Origin: Rhodoplanes sp049284695 | Lineage (GTDB): Bacteria; Pseudomonadota; Alphaproteobacteria; Rhizobiales; Xanthobacteraceae | DNA: 22,665 nt | NCBI GenBank assembly: GCA_049284695.1 | Contig: JBAPYK010000421.1 | Coordinates: 1-22,665 of the forward strand | Direction: 5' to 3' | Part shown: piece after piece, positions 15,105-22,635 of the stretch | Numbering within the stretch: position 1 is the stretch's first letter | Layout of the letters: the number at the start of each line of letters is the position of its first letter | Position numbers and translations under genes: made by a program | Notes under the pieces: model-generated | What the model was told of the DNA's origin: nothing | What the model saw: the letters and a program-made list of their open reading frames with translations, nothing else | Database searches by the model: none

Positions 15105-16211
15105 TTACGCGTCTCGGACACGCGAACCGCCGAAGATGCGGTTTTTCGCGAACGCAGTTGCGAAGCCGAAGAACGACTTCACCAGGGCGACGGGGTTATT
15201 GTTGCAATCGGCCAGCAGACAGCCGGTGATACGAACCTTTTCTTCGACGGCGAATTCATCTGGATGTTGCAACGCGACCCTTGCGACCGGACCGCGATTG
15301 CGCGCCTTTCCGGGGAGCTGGAATTCGGGCGGCAGAGCCTCCGTAACCGGCAGAATCTTCTCGATGGTTCCATCAACGGTCCGGCCGCGCGCCTTGACCA
15401 CGACGCGTTCGCCCTTTTCGACATCGAACAGATAAGCTTCCGGGATAAACGCAAGGACAAAGCTCTTGCCGGTAAAGATCTGGGCGAGCCTGTCTTTCCC
15501 CGGAACAAGAACTTCGCCTTCGTAGGCCACGGTGCTGCCGATATATCCCGCGACCGGCGCGCGAAGGACGCCGTCTTCGTAAATCTGTTGGAGATGGGAA
15601 TAAGCCGCGTTGGTTTGTTCAAGCGCCGAGTTGTTGGCCCGCAGTTCGGTCTGCAGCGACTCCTGCTCAGCCTTGAGTGAAACGACCCGTTCGGTCGCCG
15701 TGAAATTCGCGGCCGAGATCTCCTGCAGCGAGCGGGCGACCGTCATGCCCCTGGTCTCCGCCTTGAGGAGTTCATCAAGAAAGCCTTTGGCTTGTTTGGC
15801 GCTTTCCTCGGCGACCGGCAGCACCTGACCCACGACCTTGCGACGCGCATCGAGTTGGGCGATGCGTGCGCCGATGCGAGCCTGCTCCGCCGACAATTCC
15901 GCCAGCGTGCGGGAGATCGAAGCCGACTCGACGATTGCGATGGTTTGCCCCTTCTCGACATGGTCGCCCGGTTTTACGAACACTTGCTTGATCCTGGCGT
16001 CATAGGGCGCGGACACGGAAATATGGTCGCGCATGGCGAGGCCATCCGCGCTGAGGAACAAACCGCCGCCAGGCAGCAAATAGACCCAGGAACCCCAGGC
16101 CGCGGCGATCACACCGATAACCATCGCGATCCGGCGCAAGCGATGCCATGCCAATGCGCTGGTGCGCAATTGACCCGGAGCGGCGACTGCAAGCGTTGCG
16201 GAATTTGCCAT
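15105..16211 (-). CDS. HlyD-like periplasmic membrane-fusion protein
   Basis: The 368-residue protein has a cytoplasmic N-terminus, one membrane helix (about 28-48, RIAMVIGVIAAAWGSWVYLL) and a periplasmic part. The first half of a biotinyl-lipoyl domain (about 68-96, APYDARIKQVFVKPGDHVEKG) is followed by a long Glu/Ala-rich coiled coil (about 97-215) and the second lipoyl half (VLRAPVAGYIGSTVAYEGE). A beta-barrel region follows with YLFDVEKGERVVVKARG. This is the adaptor layout of type I and tripartite exporters and of some polysaccharide systems. Its ATG overlaps the epimerase stop by one base (TAATG, 16209-16213), so the two are coupled, and polysaccharide export or assembly is the likely role. 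No outer-membrane or ABC partner is in the window. Confidence 0.85.
   Translation of the reverse strand: MANSATLAVAAPGQLRTSALAWHRLRRIAMVIGVIAAAWGSWVYLLPGGGLFLSADGLAMRDHISVSAPYDARIKQVFVKPGDHVEKGQTIAIVESASISRTLAELSAEQARIGARIAQLDARRKVVGQVLPVAEESAKQAKGFLDELLKAETRGMTVARSLQEISAANFTATERVVSLKAEQESLQTELRANNSALEQTNAAYSHLQQIYEDGVLRAPVAGYIGSTVAYEGEVLVPGKDRLAQIFTGKSFVLAFIPEAYLFDVEKGERVVVKARGRTVDGTIEKILPVTEALPPEFQLPGKARNRGPVARVALQHPDEFAVEEKVRITGCLLADCNNNPVALVKSFFGFATAFAKNRIFGGSRVRDA
15121..15150 (+). terminator. Candidate terminator of the acyl-CoA operon inside the convergent gene's 3' end
   Basis: On the plus strand AACCGC (15125-15130) and GCGGTT (15138-15143) form a stem around CGAAGAT, running into a TTTTT tract (15142-15146). 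Flanking CGCGAA and TTCGCG could extend the stem. It is 130 nt past the CoA-transferase stop, and its bases also encode the C-terminal residues of the convergent membrane-fusion gene. Confidence 0.4.
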
Positions 16212-17476
16212 TATCCTCTCCCCACGCTTCGTGCCGCCCTAGCATGGGGCAGTAACTCTTCAGACTGGTCGGCCCCTGCGAGCCGTTCGGCGATTTGCAC
16301 GGCGCTGTCGCCGCGTCCAAACGGGTTCTGACCCGGAACGCGTTGCGGCCGGTCCGACTGCGTCAGCGCGCGCACGCCGCGCACAATGGCGGCTGTATCG
16401 GATCCGACGAGTTGCCCGAATCCGGCTTCGATAACCTCGGGTCGCTCGGTCGTGTCGCGCGTGATCAGCACCGGTAGACCGAAGGTCGGCGCTTCCTCCT
16501 GCACGCCGCCCGAGTCCGTGACCACCACCCATGCTTTGCTCAGGAGGTAGACAAAGTCGGGATATTGCAGCGGCCTGAGCAGGCGAATGTTCGGCGCATC
16601 GCCAAGCGTCTCGATGACCTGGGATCGCACTTGCGGATTGAGATGGACGGGGAGAACGATCAGCTTGTCGCCGTCGGCGCCGAGTTCGCGCAAAGCCGAC
16701 AAGACTTGGCGCAGCGGCCGTCCGATATTCTCCCGACGATGCAATGTCGCCAGAACGAGCTTCTTGTCTTGCGGCAGGTCCGCCACGGCGGGATCGATCG
16801 GACGGTAGCCGGTCCTGATCTTTGAACGGACGTAGAGCAGCGCGTCGACGACCGTGTTTCCGACCACCGGCACTCGATCGGCCGGAACGCCCTCGGCCAA
16901 GAGGTTTCTCGCCGCCGCCGCGGTCGGGGCGAAGTGGAGAGCGGAGCACAGCGTTATCGTGCGGCGATTGAATTCTTCCGGCCAGGGCGAGTAAAGGTCG
17001 CCGGTGCGCAGCCCGGCCTCGACATGGGCGACGGGGACGTGATTGAGAAACCCGGCGGTGGCCGCCGCAGCCGCAGTGGCGGTGTCGCCCTGCACCAGGA
17101 CCCAGTCATACCGGTTCTGTTGCAGAACGCTTTCGATCTGCTGCGCCATCAGGCCGAACTTTCCCGCAAGTCCGGACTGGCCGATAACGTCGCTGCCGGT
17201 GTGGGTGACCTCGATGTCGAAAAGCTGCAGCAGCCCGTCTGCGAGTTCGATATGCTGCCCGGTCCAGAAGACGTCCAGCTTAACGCCGGGCATGCGCTTC
17301 AGCGCTTGAACCACGGGGCCGAGTTTGACGATCTCCGGTCGGGTGCCAAACGCCAACAAGACCCGCAGCTCGTGATTGACGACTCGGTCACGCGAGCGGT
17401 CTGCCGGTTCCCGGGCCTCCGCCTGGGTTCCGTCGCCGGTTATCAAAACCAACTCCCTCATCCGCTCTACGCTCAC
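16211..17476 (-). CDS. wecB: Non-hydrolysing UDP-N-acetylglucosamine 2-epimerase (WecB family)
   Basis: The 421-residue cytoplasmic enzyme interconverts UDP-GlcNAc and UDP-ManNAc, the donor for ManNAc-containing polymers. The family blocks are complete: FGTRPEIVKLGPV (44-56), GQHIELADGLLQLF, VQGDTATA, HVEAGLRTGDLYSPWPEEFN, LATLHRREN and DSGGVQEEAP. They include the Asp, two Glu and His matching E. coli Asp95, Glu117, Glu131 and His213. The GTG start at 17476 is favoured by GGAGG 9 nt upstream; an ATG at 17461 lacks one. About 37 residues precede the usual family start. It lies between the glycosyltransferase and the membrane-fusion gene and carries its own upstream region with operator-like sites. 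Confidence 0.94.
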   Translation of the reverse strand: MSVERMRELVLITGDGTQAEAREPADRSRDRVVNHELRVLLAFGTRPEIVKLGPVVQALKRMPGVKLDVFWTGQHIELADGLLQLFDIEVTHTGSDVIGQSGLAGKFGLMAQQIESVLQQNRYDWVLVQGDTATAAAAATAGFLNHVPVAHVEAGLRTGDLYSPWPEEFNRRTITLCSALHFAPTAAAARNLLAEGVPADRVPVVGNTVVDALLYVRSKIRTGYRPIDPAVADLPQDKKLVLATLHRRENIGRPLRQVLSALRELGADGDKLIVLPVHLNPQVRSQVIETLGDAPNIRLLRPLQYPDFVYLLSKAWVVVTDSGGVQEEAPTFGLPVLITRDTTERPEVIEAGFGQLVGSDTAAIVRGVRALTQSDRPQRVPGQNPFGRGDSAVQIAERLAGADQSEELLPHARAARSVGRG

Positions 17477-17542
17477 GTTTGAATGCCTCCGCGGCGATGG
17501 TCGCTCAACCCGCCTAATGATCTAAGCCCTGAACGCAGATTG

Positions 17543-17560
17543 TTTGTATACGTATAAAAA
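17543..17560. promoter_or_regulatory. Dyad operator-like site upstream of the epimerase gene
   Basis: TTTGTATACGTATAAAAA is symmetrical at eight of nine base pairs about the central CG, with a perfect TATACGTATA core. It contains CGTATACA on the minus strand, the 8-mer also found twice upstream of the glycosyltransferase. It lies just downstream of a possible minus-strand -10 (TATAGC, 17561-17566), where a bound repressor would block transcription start. Confidence 0.5.
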
Positions 17561-17660
17561 GCTATAGGTATAATGGCCTAAAGCCTCTCAAATGCGCGTG
17601 AATGATTGATGAACGAACCGGCGACTTTTTCGCTAGGTCGAGGTTCAATACGAATATGTT

Positions 17661-17668
17661 AGTATACA
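17661..17668. promoter_or_regulatory. Second GTATAC site upstream of the epimerase gene
   Basis: AGTATACA differs by one base from CGTATACA and lies 116 bp from the dyad site in the same gap, possibly an auxiliary site for the same regulator. Confidence 0.35.
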
Positions 17669-17780
17669 AGTGATTAATATAGACCGAATGGGCTAGGCCG
17701 AGCCAACCACACATTAATTCCGCGTAAACTATGAACGGCGCATCCGGTCGATGCCGGACCTTGGGGCGCAAGCGCCGTAA

Positions 17781-19109
17781 TCATTTTTTTAGACTCAAGA
17801 AATCGTCCGGCACCTCATGCTGGGTCTTTGACCAGGCGATGGGCTTGGTGCCCAACTCAGCTTCTGTGAGATAGGTTTTCCAGGCGCGGAAGACGGCGGC
17901 AAAGTTGATCGCGGCGGCGACCGGCCAGCGCTCGGCAATCCCGATAAAATCGGCGTTGCCGTAAACTTTGCCGAGCGAGATCACCCTGACGACGTAGCGC
18001 AGGAGGAGCGCAAGAAGATTAAACGCTATGGAAAGTTCGAAAATCGGAGTCAGGCTGTCGGGCATTTTCGCAACCTCGACCCACTCCATAAAAAGGGCGA
18101 CCATCAAAAACAACGCGACCGGCGGCAGGAAATTCGCAACCATTCCCTTGCGGTCCCGAATAAAGAAATAGACGTCCCATGGATCGCCGCCCCAGCCGAG
18201 CCTGTGTATGCCCTCGAAGCAGATTCCGTAGACCCAGCGCGTCTTCTGCCGGATCGACGCCGAGAAGCCGCTGGGAAAATACTCGCGGGTCGCGACGAAA
18301 TCGATCGATTTGCCATCGCCGCTCGAGACCGCGGCGAAAGCCGAGCGGAAGCCGGCGCGCTTGACCTCGACGCCGAGGATATAGTCCTCGGTCACGCAGC
18401 CATTCATCAGCACAGAGCCGCGCCACTTGATGAAGTGCCTGATCAGCCGCTTGGTCATGCAGGTGCCGACGCCGGCCGAGGGGATCATGGCGCCGACCGC
18501 GTCGCGCACGATCATCTCGCGGGTGTGCCGCTCGGCGAATTCATCCATATAGGTCGCGGCCACCAGCGAGCGGTGCGTGGAGGATAGGGAGAACACCGGA
18601 ACCTGGATGAAATCGTGGTCTTTCGCGTAGGCGGCGTAGATGGAGAAGGTGCGCGGATCGATGACGTCCTCGCTGTCATGAAGCACGACGAGTTCCGGGC
18701 CGTCGTCGGTGCTGAACACCTGGCGGAACATCTCGTTGAGCATCTGCCCCTTCGAGGTCGGGCCGGGCAGCGAGTTGACGATGACGCGGACGCGGTCGGG
18801 ATGCCTGTCGGCGAGGCGCAAAGCGGCGTTCAACGTATCGGTATCATTCGGGTAAACGCCGAGATACAGCTTGACGGCGTCGATCGAGATCCGGGCGAGG
18901 TTGCCCTCGACCATTTTCTCGATCACGTCGGCTTCTTGCCAGTTGGCGACGAACACCGCCGTGGGCGGAATCTCGACGTCCCCATTGATGCTCGGAAGCC
19001 CGAGGCGGACAATGCCGAGGGCAAAGAGATCGATAAACGCATCGTCAAGCGATGAAATGCTGATCAGAATGCTGACGAAGAAGAAAACGAACAGCAAAAA
19101 CGCATCCAT
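17781..19109 (-). CDS. NfrB-like processive family 2 glycosyltransferase
   Basis: The 442-residue inner-membrane enzyme has an N-terminal membrane helix (3-20) followed by SSLDDAFIDL, closely resembling the start of E. coli NfrB. The cytoplasmic GT-A domain has DSED (145-148), TED (240-242) and QKTRW (288-292, the QxxRW motif of processive synthases). Hydrophobic segments lie at about 323-343, 357-378 and 396-408. E. coli NfrB polymerises a ManNAc polymer from UDP-ManNAc made by WecB, under c-di-GMP control through a C-terminal MshEN domain; this protein ends before such a domain. The WecB-family gene downstream fits a ManNAc product. ATG 19109 is chosen for its match to NfrB and GGAG about 10 nt upstream; the frame is open to 19163, across the operator-like repeats. 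Confidence 0.87.
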   Translation of the reverse strand: MDAFLLFVFFFVSILISISSLDDAFIDLFALGIVRLGLPSINGDVEIPPTAVFVANWQEADVIEKMVEGNLARISIDAVKLYLGVYPNDTDTLNAALRLADRHPDRVRVIVNSLPGPTSKGQMLNEMFRQVFSTDDGPELVVLHDSEDVIDPRTFSIYAAYAKDHDFIQVPVFSLSSTHRSLVAATYMDEFAERHTREMIVRDAVGAMIPSAGVGTCMTKRLIRHFIKWRGSVLMNGCVTEDYILGVEVKRAGFRSAFAAVSSGDGKSIDFVATREYFPSGFSASIRQKTRWVYGICFEGIHRLGWGGDPWDVYFFIRDRKGMVANFLPPVALFLMVALFMEWVEVAKMPDSLTPIFELSIAFNLLALLLRYVVRVISLGKVYGNADFIGIAERWPVAAAINFAAVFRAWKTYLTEAELGTKPIAWSKTQHEVPDDFLSLKK

Positions 19110-19136
19110 TTCCCGCGGCTCCGGCTGCCACAAGTG

Positions 19137-19158
19137 CGTATACAAACATTCGTATACA
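19137..19158. promoter_or_regulatory. Tandem CGTATACA operator-like repeats upstream of the glycosyltransferase
   Basis: CGTATACA occurs at 19137-19144 and again at 19151-19158, a direct repeat with 14-bp period, each copy having a palindromic GTATAC core. The repeats lie 28-49 bp upstream of the glycosyltransferase ATG, in its promoter or leader. The same 8-mer recurs before the epimerase gene, suggesting a shared regulator. Confidence 0.5.
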
Positions 19159-19830
19159 TACAATCGGTGGGATAGTCAGAATAATTCCCAATGTCATATC
19201 TACGCTCGTCTAACGCAAGAACCTTAAGAAAAATTAAGTTTACCCGGAGGCGCTACTTCACCACGTCTGGTCTAATCTGCCGCGGCTGAAGCGCTAATAA
19301 TTTTGGACTAAGCGTGCGGCGCTTGAATTAATGGATGTCATGTCGCATCGGCATGCCAGCGGACGTTACGGACGCGCCGACGTGATCGCTGAGGTTGCCG
19401 CTGGCGCGCGATGCCTTCCCGCGCGCCCGAGCCGGGACAGTTCCTGACCGGTCCGTCTTACGCGTTCAGGCGACTTCGAGGCAGTCGCCAGGATCATTGA
19501 TTGCGGCAATCTTTTTCGGCGGGAGGATCGTCGGTAATCAATCCTTTCCTGTCTTTTGGCTTCGGTCGTCGTTATCCCCGGCAATCTTTTCCACCAGCTG
19601 AGAATTTCAGTTCGATTTCACTCCCGCTGAGCGGAACGCGAGTCCTCCGTTTGCAGCGCAAGAGTGTTACGAGTAGCGTCTCGAACTCCCGCCGAACCGA
19701 TCCAGGCTTGCCGCGGCAGGATAAACTCGGCTAACAGGGCCGCTGCCGGGATGGCCCGTACCGCGTCCGTTTCAGCGCCGGGCGCCAGCAAACTGCGGTC
19801 ATTTGCAGGCTGACGAAGGAGTACTCCGCT
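19159..19830. other. Long intergenic region without a confident gene
   Basis: About 670 bp separate the divergent glycosyltransferase and dehydrogenase genes. The first 100 bp is AT-rich and probably holds the glycosyltransferase promoter. Short frames on both strands between 19366 and 19734 show no family features. A 12-mer CGGCAATCTTTT occurs twice (19504-19515 and 19579-19590), and a perfect hairpin lies at 19469-19489. It may be a decayed gene or an unrecognised small RNA region. Confidence 0.4.
19469..19489. repeat. Perfect 7-bp hairpin in the intergenic region
   Basis: GGCGACT (19469-19475) and AGTCGCC (19483-19489) pair perfectly around the 7-nt loop TCGAGGC. No T-run follows on either side, so it is not an evident terminator. 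Confidence 0.35.
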
Positions 19831-20658
19831 TTGCGGCTGGCATTGATCGGCTTCGGCGAAGTCGGAACCATCTTTGCGGCGGACCTCATCGCCAACGGGG
19901 CGTCGGTCGCCACCTACGACATCCTTTTCGACGATAACGAACGGCGCGAGCCTTATCTTGCGAAAGCGCGCAGCGTGGGAGCGATCGCTGCCAAAGACGC
20001 GCGCGCCGCCTGCTTGGACGCCGAGATCGTGATCTCGGCCGTGACCGCATCCGCCGCGGAAGAGGTGGCGACGGCGGCGGGCGGCTATCTCGCGCCCGGT
20101 CAGGTGTTCTTCGACATCAATTCAGCGGCGCCTGCGACCAAGCAGCGCTCGGCGCGGGCGTTCGCCGGGGGCGGCGCGCACTATGTCGAAGGGGCGGTGA
20201 TGGCGCCGGTGCCGCCGCAGCGGCTGAAGGTGCCGATCCTTGCCGGCGGTGCAGCGGCCGCCGCCACCGCCCAGCGGCTCAACGCGCTCGGCATGGCGAT
20301 CCGGCCGGTCGCGACCGAGATCGGCCGCGCGTCGGCGACCAAGCTGTGCCGCAGCATCATGATCAAGGGCATCGAAGCGCTGATTCTCGATTGCGCCCGC
20401 GCTTGCAAGCTCACCGGTGTCGAGGCCGACGTGTTTGCGAGCCTGGCCGAGACCTTCCCAGGCATCGACTGGCGCAAGCTCGCCGAGCACATGGCCGGGC
20501 GCGTGCGCGAGCATGGCATCCGCCGCGCCGCCGAGATGCGCGAAGCCGCCGACATGCTCACCGATCTCGGGATCGATCCGACGCTGTGCCGGGCGGTCGC
20601 CGACGCGCAGGAGCGCGGGGCGGGCGCGTCGGAGGACGACCCAAAGGGCGCCCAGTGA
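19831..20658 (+). CDS. NAD-dependent dehydrogenase of the 3-hydroxyisobutyrate/6-phosphogluconate type with DUF1932-like C-terminus
   Basis: The 275-residue protein has an N-terminal Rossmann domain (MRLALIGFGEVG, glycine motif 7-12) with Asp30 at the end of the second strand, which favours NAD. FDINSAAPATK near 94-104 and the segment IGRASATKLCRSIMIKG, with Lys171 at the position of the catalytic Lys of beta-hydroxyacid dehydrogenases, place it in that superfamily. The C-terminal helical part resembles DUF1932. It probably oxidises or reduces a hydroxyacid, substrate unknown. The start is TTG 19831, supported by AAGGAG 9 nt upstream and by the domain beginning at once. It shares a GTGA overlap with the next gene, a LigI-like hydrolase, so both likely serve one catabolic pathway. 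Confidence 0.8.
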   Translation: MRLALIGFGEVGTIFAADLIANGASVATYDILFDDNERREPYLAKARSVGAIAAKDARAACLDAEIVISAVTASAAEEVATAAGGYLAPGQVFFDINSAAPATKQRSARAFAGGGAHYVEGAVMAPVPPQRLKVPILAGGAAAAATAQRLNALGMAIRPVATEIGRASATKLCRSIMIKGIEALILDCARACKLTGVEADVFASLAETFPGIDWRKLAEHMAGRVREHGIRRAAEMREAADMLTDLGIDPTLCRAVADAQERGAGASEDDPKGAQ

Positions 20659-21533
20659 GCGCGATCCCCACCGTTGCGCCGCCGCATCCCGATCCGCGCG
20701 TGCCCGACTTTGTTTTGCCGCCGCGAACCTGCGACAGTCATTGCCATATCTTCGGGCCGGACCGCCGTTATCCTTATGCCGCCGACCGTCCCTACACGCC
20801 GCCCGACGCGCCGCTGGACATGCTTCGGGCCTTGCAGGCGCGTCTTCGCATCGAACGGGCGGTGATCGTCAACGCCACCCCGCATGGGCGCGACAATAAG
20901 GTGGTGACCGACGCGATCGCCGCGAGCGGCGGGCGCTACAAGGGCGTCGCCAATGTCGATGCGAGCTTCGGCGACGCCGAGATCGCGGCGCTAACGGCGG
21001 CGGGAATCGTCGCCTGCCGTTTTACCTTTCTCGCGCGGCTGGGCGGCCGGCCGGACATGAGCGCGTTCGACCAGGTGGTGCGGCGGATCGCGCCCCATGG
21101 CTGGCATGTCGACCTCTATCTGCCCGCGGACAACCTCGACGAATTCGCGCCGGTGCTCGACGCGCTGCCGATCCCCTATGTGCTCGACCATATCGGCCTC
21201 ATCGATGCCGGGTGCGGCATCGACCAGCCCGCCTTCCGCGCGTTGGCGCAGCGCTATGGGCGCGATCGCAAGTGCTGGGTGAAGGTCACATGCCCGGAGC
21301 GGCTGACCGCGGCAGGCCCGCCTTACCACGATGTCGCGCCCTTTGCCCGGCGGCTGATCGAGATCGATCCCGATCGCCTGCTGTGGGGCACCGACTGGCC
21401 GCATCCGAATGTCAAGGCGATGCCCGATGACGGTGACCTCGTCGACCTCGTCCCCGTCTATGCGCCCGACCCCGCCACTCGCCAGAAATTGCTGGTGGAC
21501 AATCCCGCCCGTCTTTTCGGATTCGCGCCATGA
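20655..21533 (+). CDS. Amidohydrolase-superfamily hydrolase resembling 2-pyrone-4,6-dicarboxylate lactonase (LigI)
   Basis: The 292-residue protein carries the LigI-type signature set: DSHCHIFGP (His29, His31), the substrate-facing arginines of CRFTFLARL (Arg122, Arg128), Tyr155, LDHIG (His179), CPERL (Arg216) and GTDWPHPN (Asp247). These match, from memory, the catalytic His and Asp and most carboxylate-binding residues of Sphingomonas LigI, which hydrolyses the lactone ring of 2-pyrone-4,6-dicarboxylate without a metal. One difference is Leu182 where LigI has Arg after DHMG, so the substrate may be a related lactone with one carboxylate fewer. The GTG start at 20655 overlaps the preceding stop. 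It is followed by a TctC-type receptor gene that could bind the corresponding acid. Confidence 0.85.
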   Translation: MSAIPTVAPPHPDPRVPDFVLPPRTCDSHCHIFGPDRRYPYAADRPYTPPDAPLDMLRALQARLRIERAVIVNATPHGRDNKVVTDAIAASGGRYKGVANVDASFGDAEIAALTAAGIVACRFTFLARLGGRPDMSAFDQVVRRIAPHGWHVDLYLPADNLDEFAPVLDALPIPYVLDHIGLIDAGCGIDQPAFRALAQRYGRDRKCWVKVTCPERLTAAGPPYHDVAPFARRLIEIDPDRLLWGTDWPHPNVKAMPDDGDLVDLVPVYAPDPATRQKLLVDNPARLFGFAP

Positions 21534-21567
21534 ACAGCCGCCACGGCGGCATAAAGCCGGTGACGCC

Positions 21568-22569
21568 ATGACCACATCTCGTTCGAATCCCTCGTTCATC
21601 AACCGCCGCACGCTGCTCGGCGCCTTTGCCGCTGCGCCCGCGCTGCTGCCGCGCCGGGCGTGGTCGCAGGACAAATATCCGTCGCGGCCGATCAAGGTGA
21701 TCGTTCCGTTCGGGGCAGGGGGCGTCGCCGACATCACGGCGCGCCTCGTCACCGAGCGGCTGGGCGACGTGCTCGGCCAGCGCTTCGTGATCGAGAATGT
21801 GCCGGGCGCGGGCGGCACGCTCGCCGCGCAGCGGGTGCTGCAAGCGCCCGCGGACGGCTACACGCTCGCGCTGCTTTCCAACGGCACGGCGGTGAGCGTC
21901 GGCCTGTTCAAGGCGCTGCCGTTCGATCCAGTGAAGGACTTCGTGCCGATCTCGACGCTCGGCGTGTTCGACTTCATTCTTGCGACCAACCAGGCGACCG
22001 GATTCCATAAGCTCGAGGACTTCCTCGCCGCGGCGCGCGCCAAGCCCGGCGCGCTCAATATCGGCGCCGTGGTGGTCGGGAGCACCCAGCAATTGTCGGC
22101 GGTGCTGCTGAACATGGTCGCCGATATCAAGACCGAGGTGGTCACGTTCCGCACCACCCCCGAGGTGCTCGTGTCGCTGCTGCGCAACGACGTGCAGCTC
22201 GCGATCGATTCCTACGCCTCGCTGAAGTCGGCGCTGGCGGAAAAGACCGTGATCGCGCTCGCGACGTCCGGGGCCAAGCAGTCGCTGGTCCTGCCGAACG
22301 TGCCGCCTGCGGCCGCCGCCGGCGTTCCCGGGTTCGACGCGCCCTCATGGAACGCGCTGTTTGCCCGCGCGGCGACGCCGCAGGAGGCGCTCGATGTTCT
22401 CGGGAAGGGCTTGCGCGAGGTGCTGACGCAGCCCGACGTCCGCGCGCGCCTGCTCGAACTCGGCATCGAGGCGACGCCCTCGACGCCGGCGGAACTTTCG
22501 GAGCGGCTCAACCGCGATATCCGCCGCTGGTCCGAGGTCATCGATCGCGCCGGCATCGCGAAACAGTAG
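21568..22569 (+). CDS. Bug/TctC-family periplasmic binding protein
   Basis: The 333-residue protein has an export signal with twin arginines (INRRTLLGAFAAAPALLPRR, residues 11-30) and cleavage near WSQ. The mature part starts with the family hallmark YPSRPIKVIVPFGAGGVADITARL, followed by VIENVPGAGGTLAAQRVLQAPADGYTL. Such receptors bind carboxylates for tripartite tricarboxylate transporters or act as orphan sensors; no TctA or TctB membrane genes are in the window. ATG 21568 is chosen because the signal peptide begins there; the frame is open further upstream inside the hydrolase gene. Being 34 nt after the LigI-like gene, it may bind that pathway's substrate, which is inference. Confidence 0.92.
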   Translation: MTTSRSNPSFINRRTLLGAFAAAPALLPRRAWSQDKYPSRPIKVIVPFGAGGVADITARLVTERLGDVLGQRFVIENVPGAGGTLAAQRVLQAPADGYTLALLSNGTAVSVGLFKALPFDPVKDFVPISTLGVFDFILATNQATGFHKLEDFLAAARAKPGALNIGAVVVGSTQQLSAVLLNMVADIKTEVVTFRTTPEVLVSLLRNDVQLAIDSYASLKSALAEKTVIALATSGAKQSLVLPNVPPAAAAGVPGFDAPSWNALFARAATPQEALDVLGKGLREVLTQPDVRARLLELGIEATPSTPAELSERLNRDIRRWSEVIDRAGIAKQ

Positions 22570-22612
22570 GTGCGGCCGGCGGCCAAGGAATGAGTGCCGA
22601 GCCCGGCGCGCC

Positions 22613-22635
22613 AGGCGCCGCTACTCGCCTTTTTT
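22613..22635 (+). terminator. Candidate terminator of the catabolic operon
   Basis: AGGCG (22613-22617) and CGCCT (22626-22630) pair around an 8-nt loop and run directly into six T residues (22630-22635), 44 nt after the binding-protein stop. A competing stem, CGGCGC/GCGCCG, lies just upstream. Position and T-run support an intrinsic terminator; the stem is short. Confidence 0.45.

Larger units (their letters stand above)
17477..17780. other. AT-rich regulatory gap upstream of the epimerase gene
   Basis: This 304-bp gap between the glycosyltransferase and epimerase genes is much richer in A/T than the coding DNA. It contains two GTATAC-centred sites and a likely minus-strand -10 (TATAGC or TATACC, 17561-17573). 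A 69-codon minus-strand frame (17562-17771) resembles nothing, spans the promoter-like motifs and is not called. Confidence 0.5.

Noticed and set aside
17562..17771. 69-codon minus-strand frame upstream of the epimerase gene
   Set aside because: Lies in AT-rich DNA over promoter and operator-like motifs, with no domain features.
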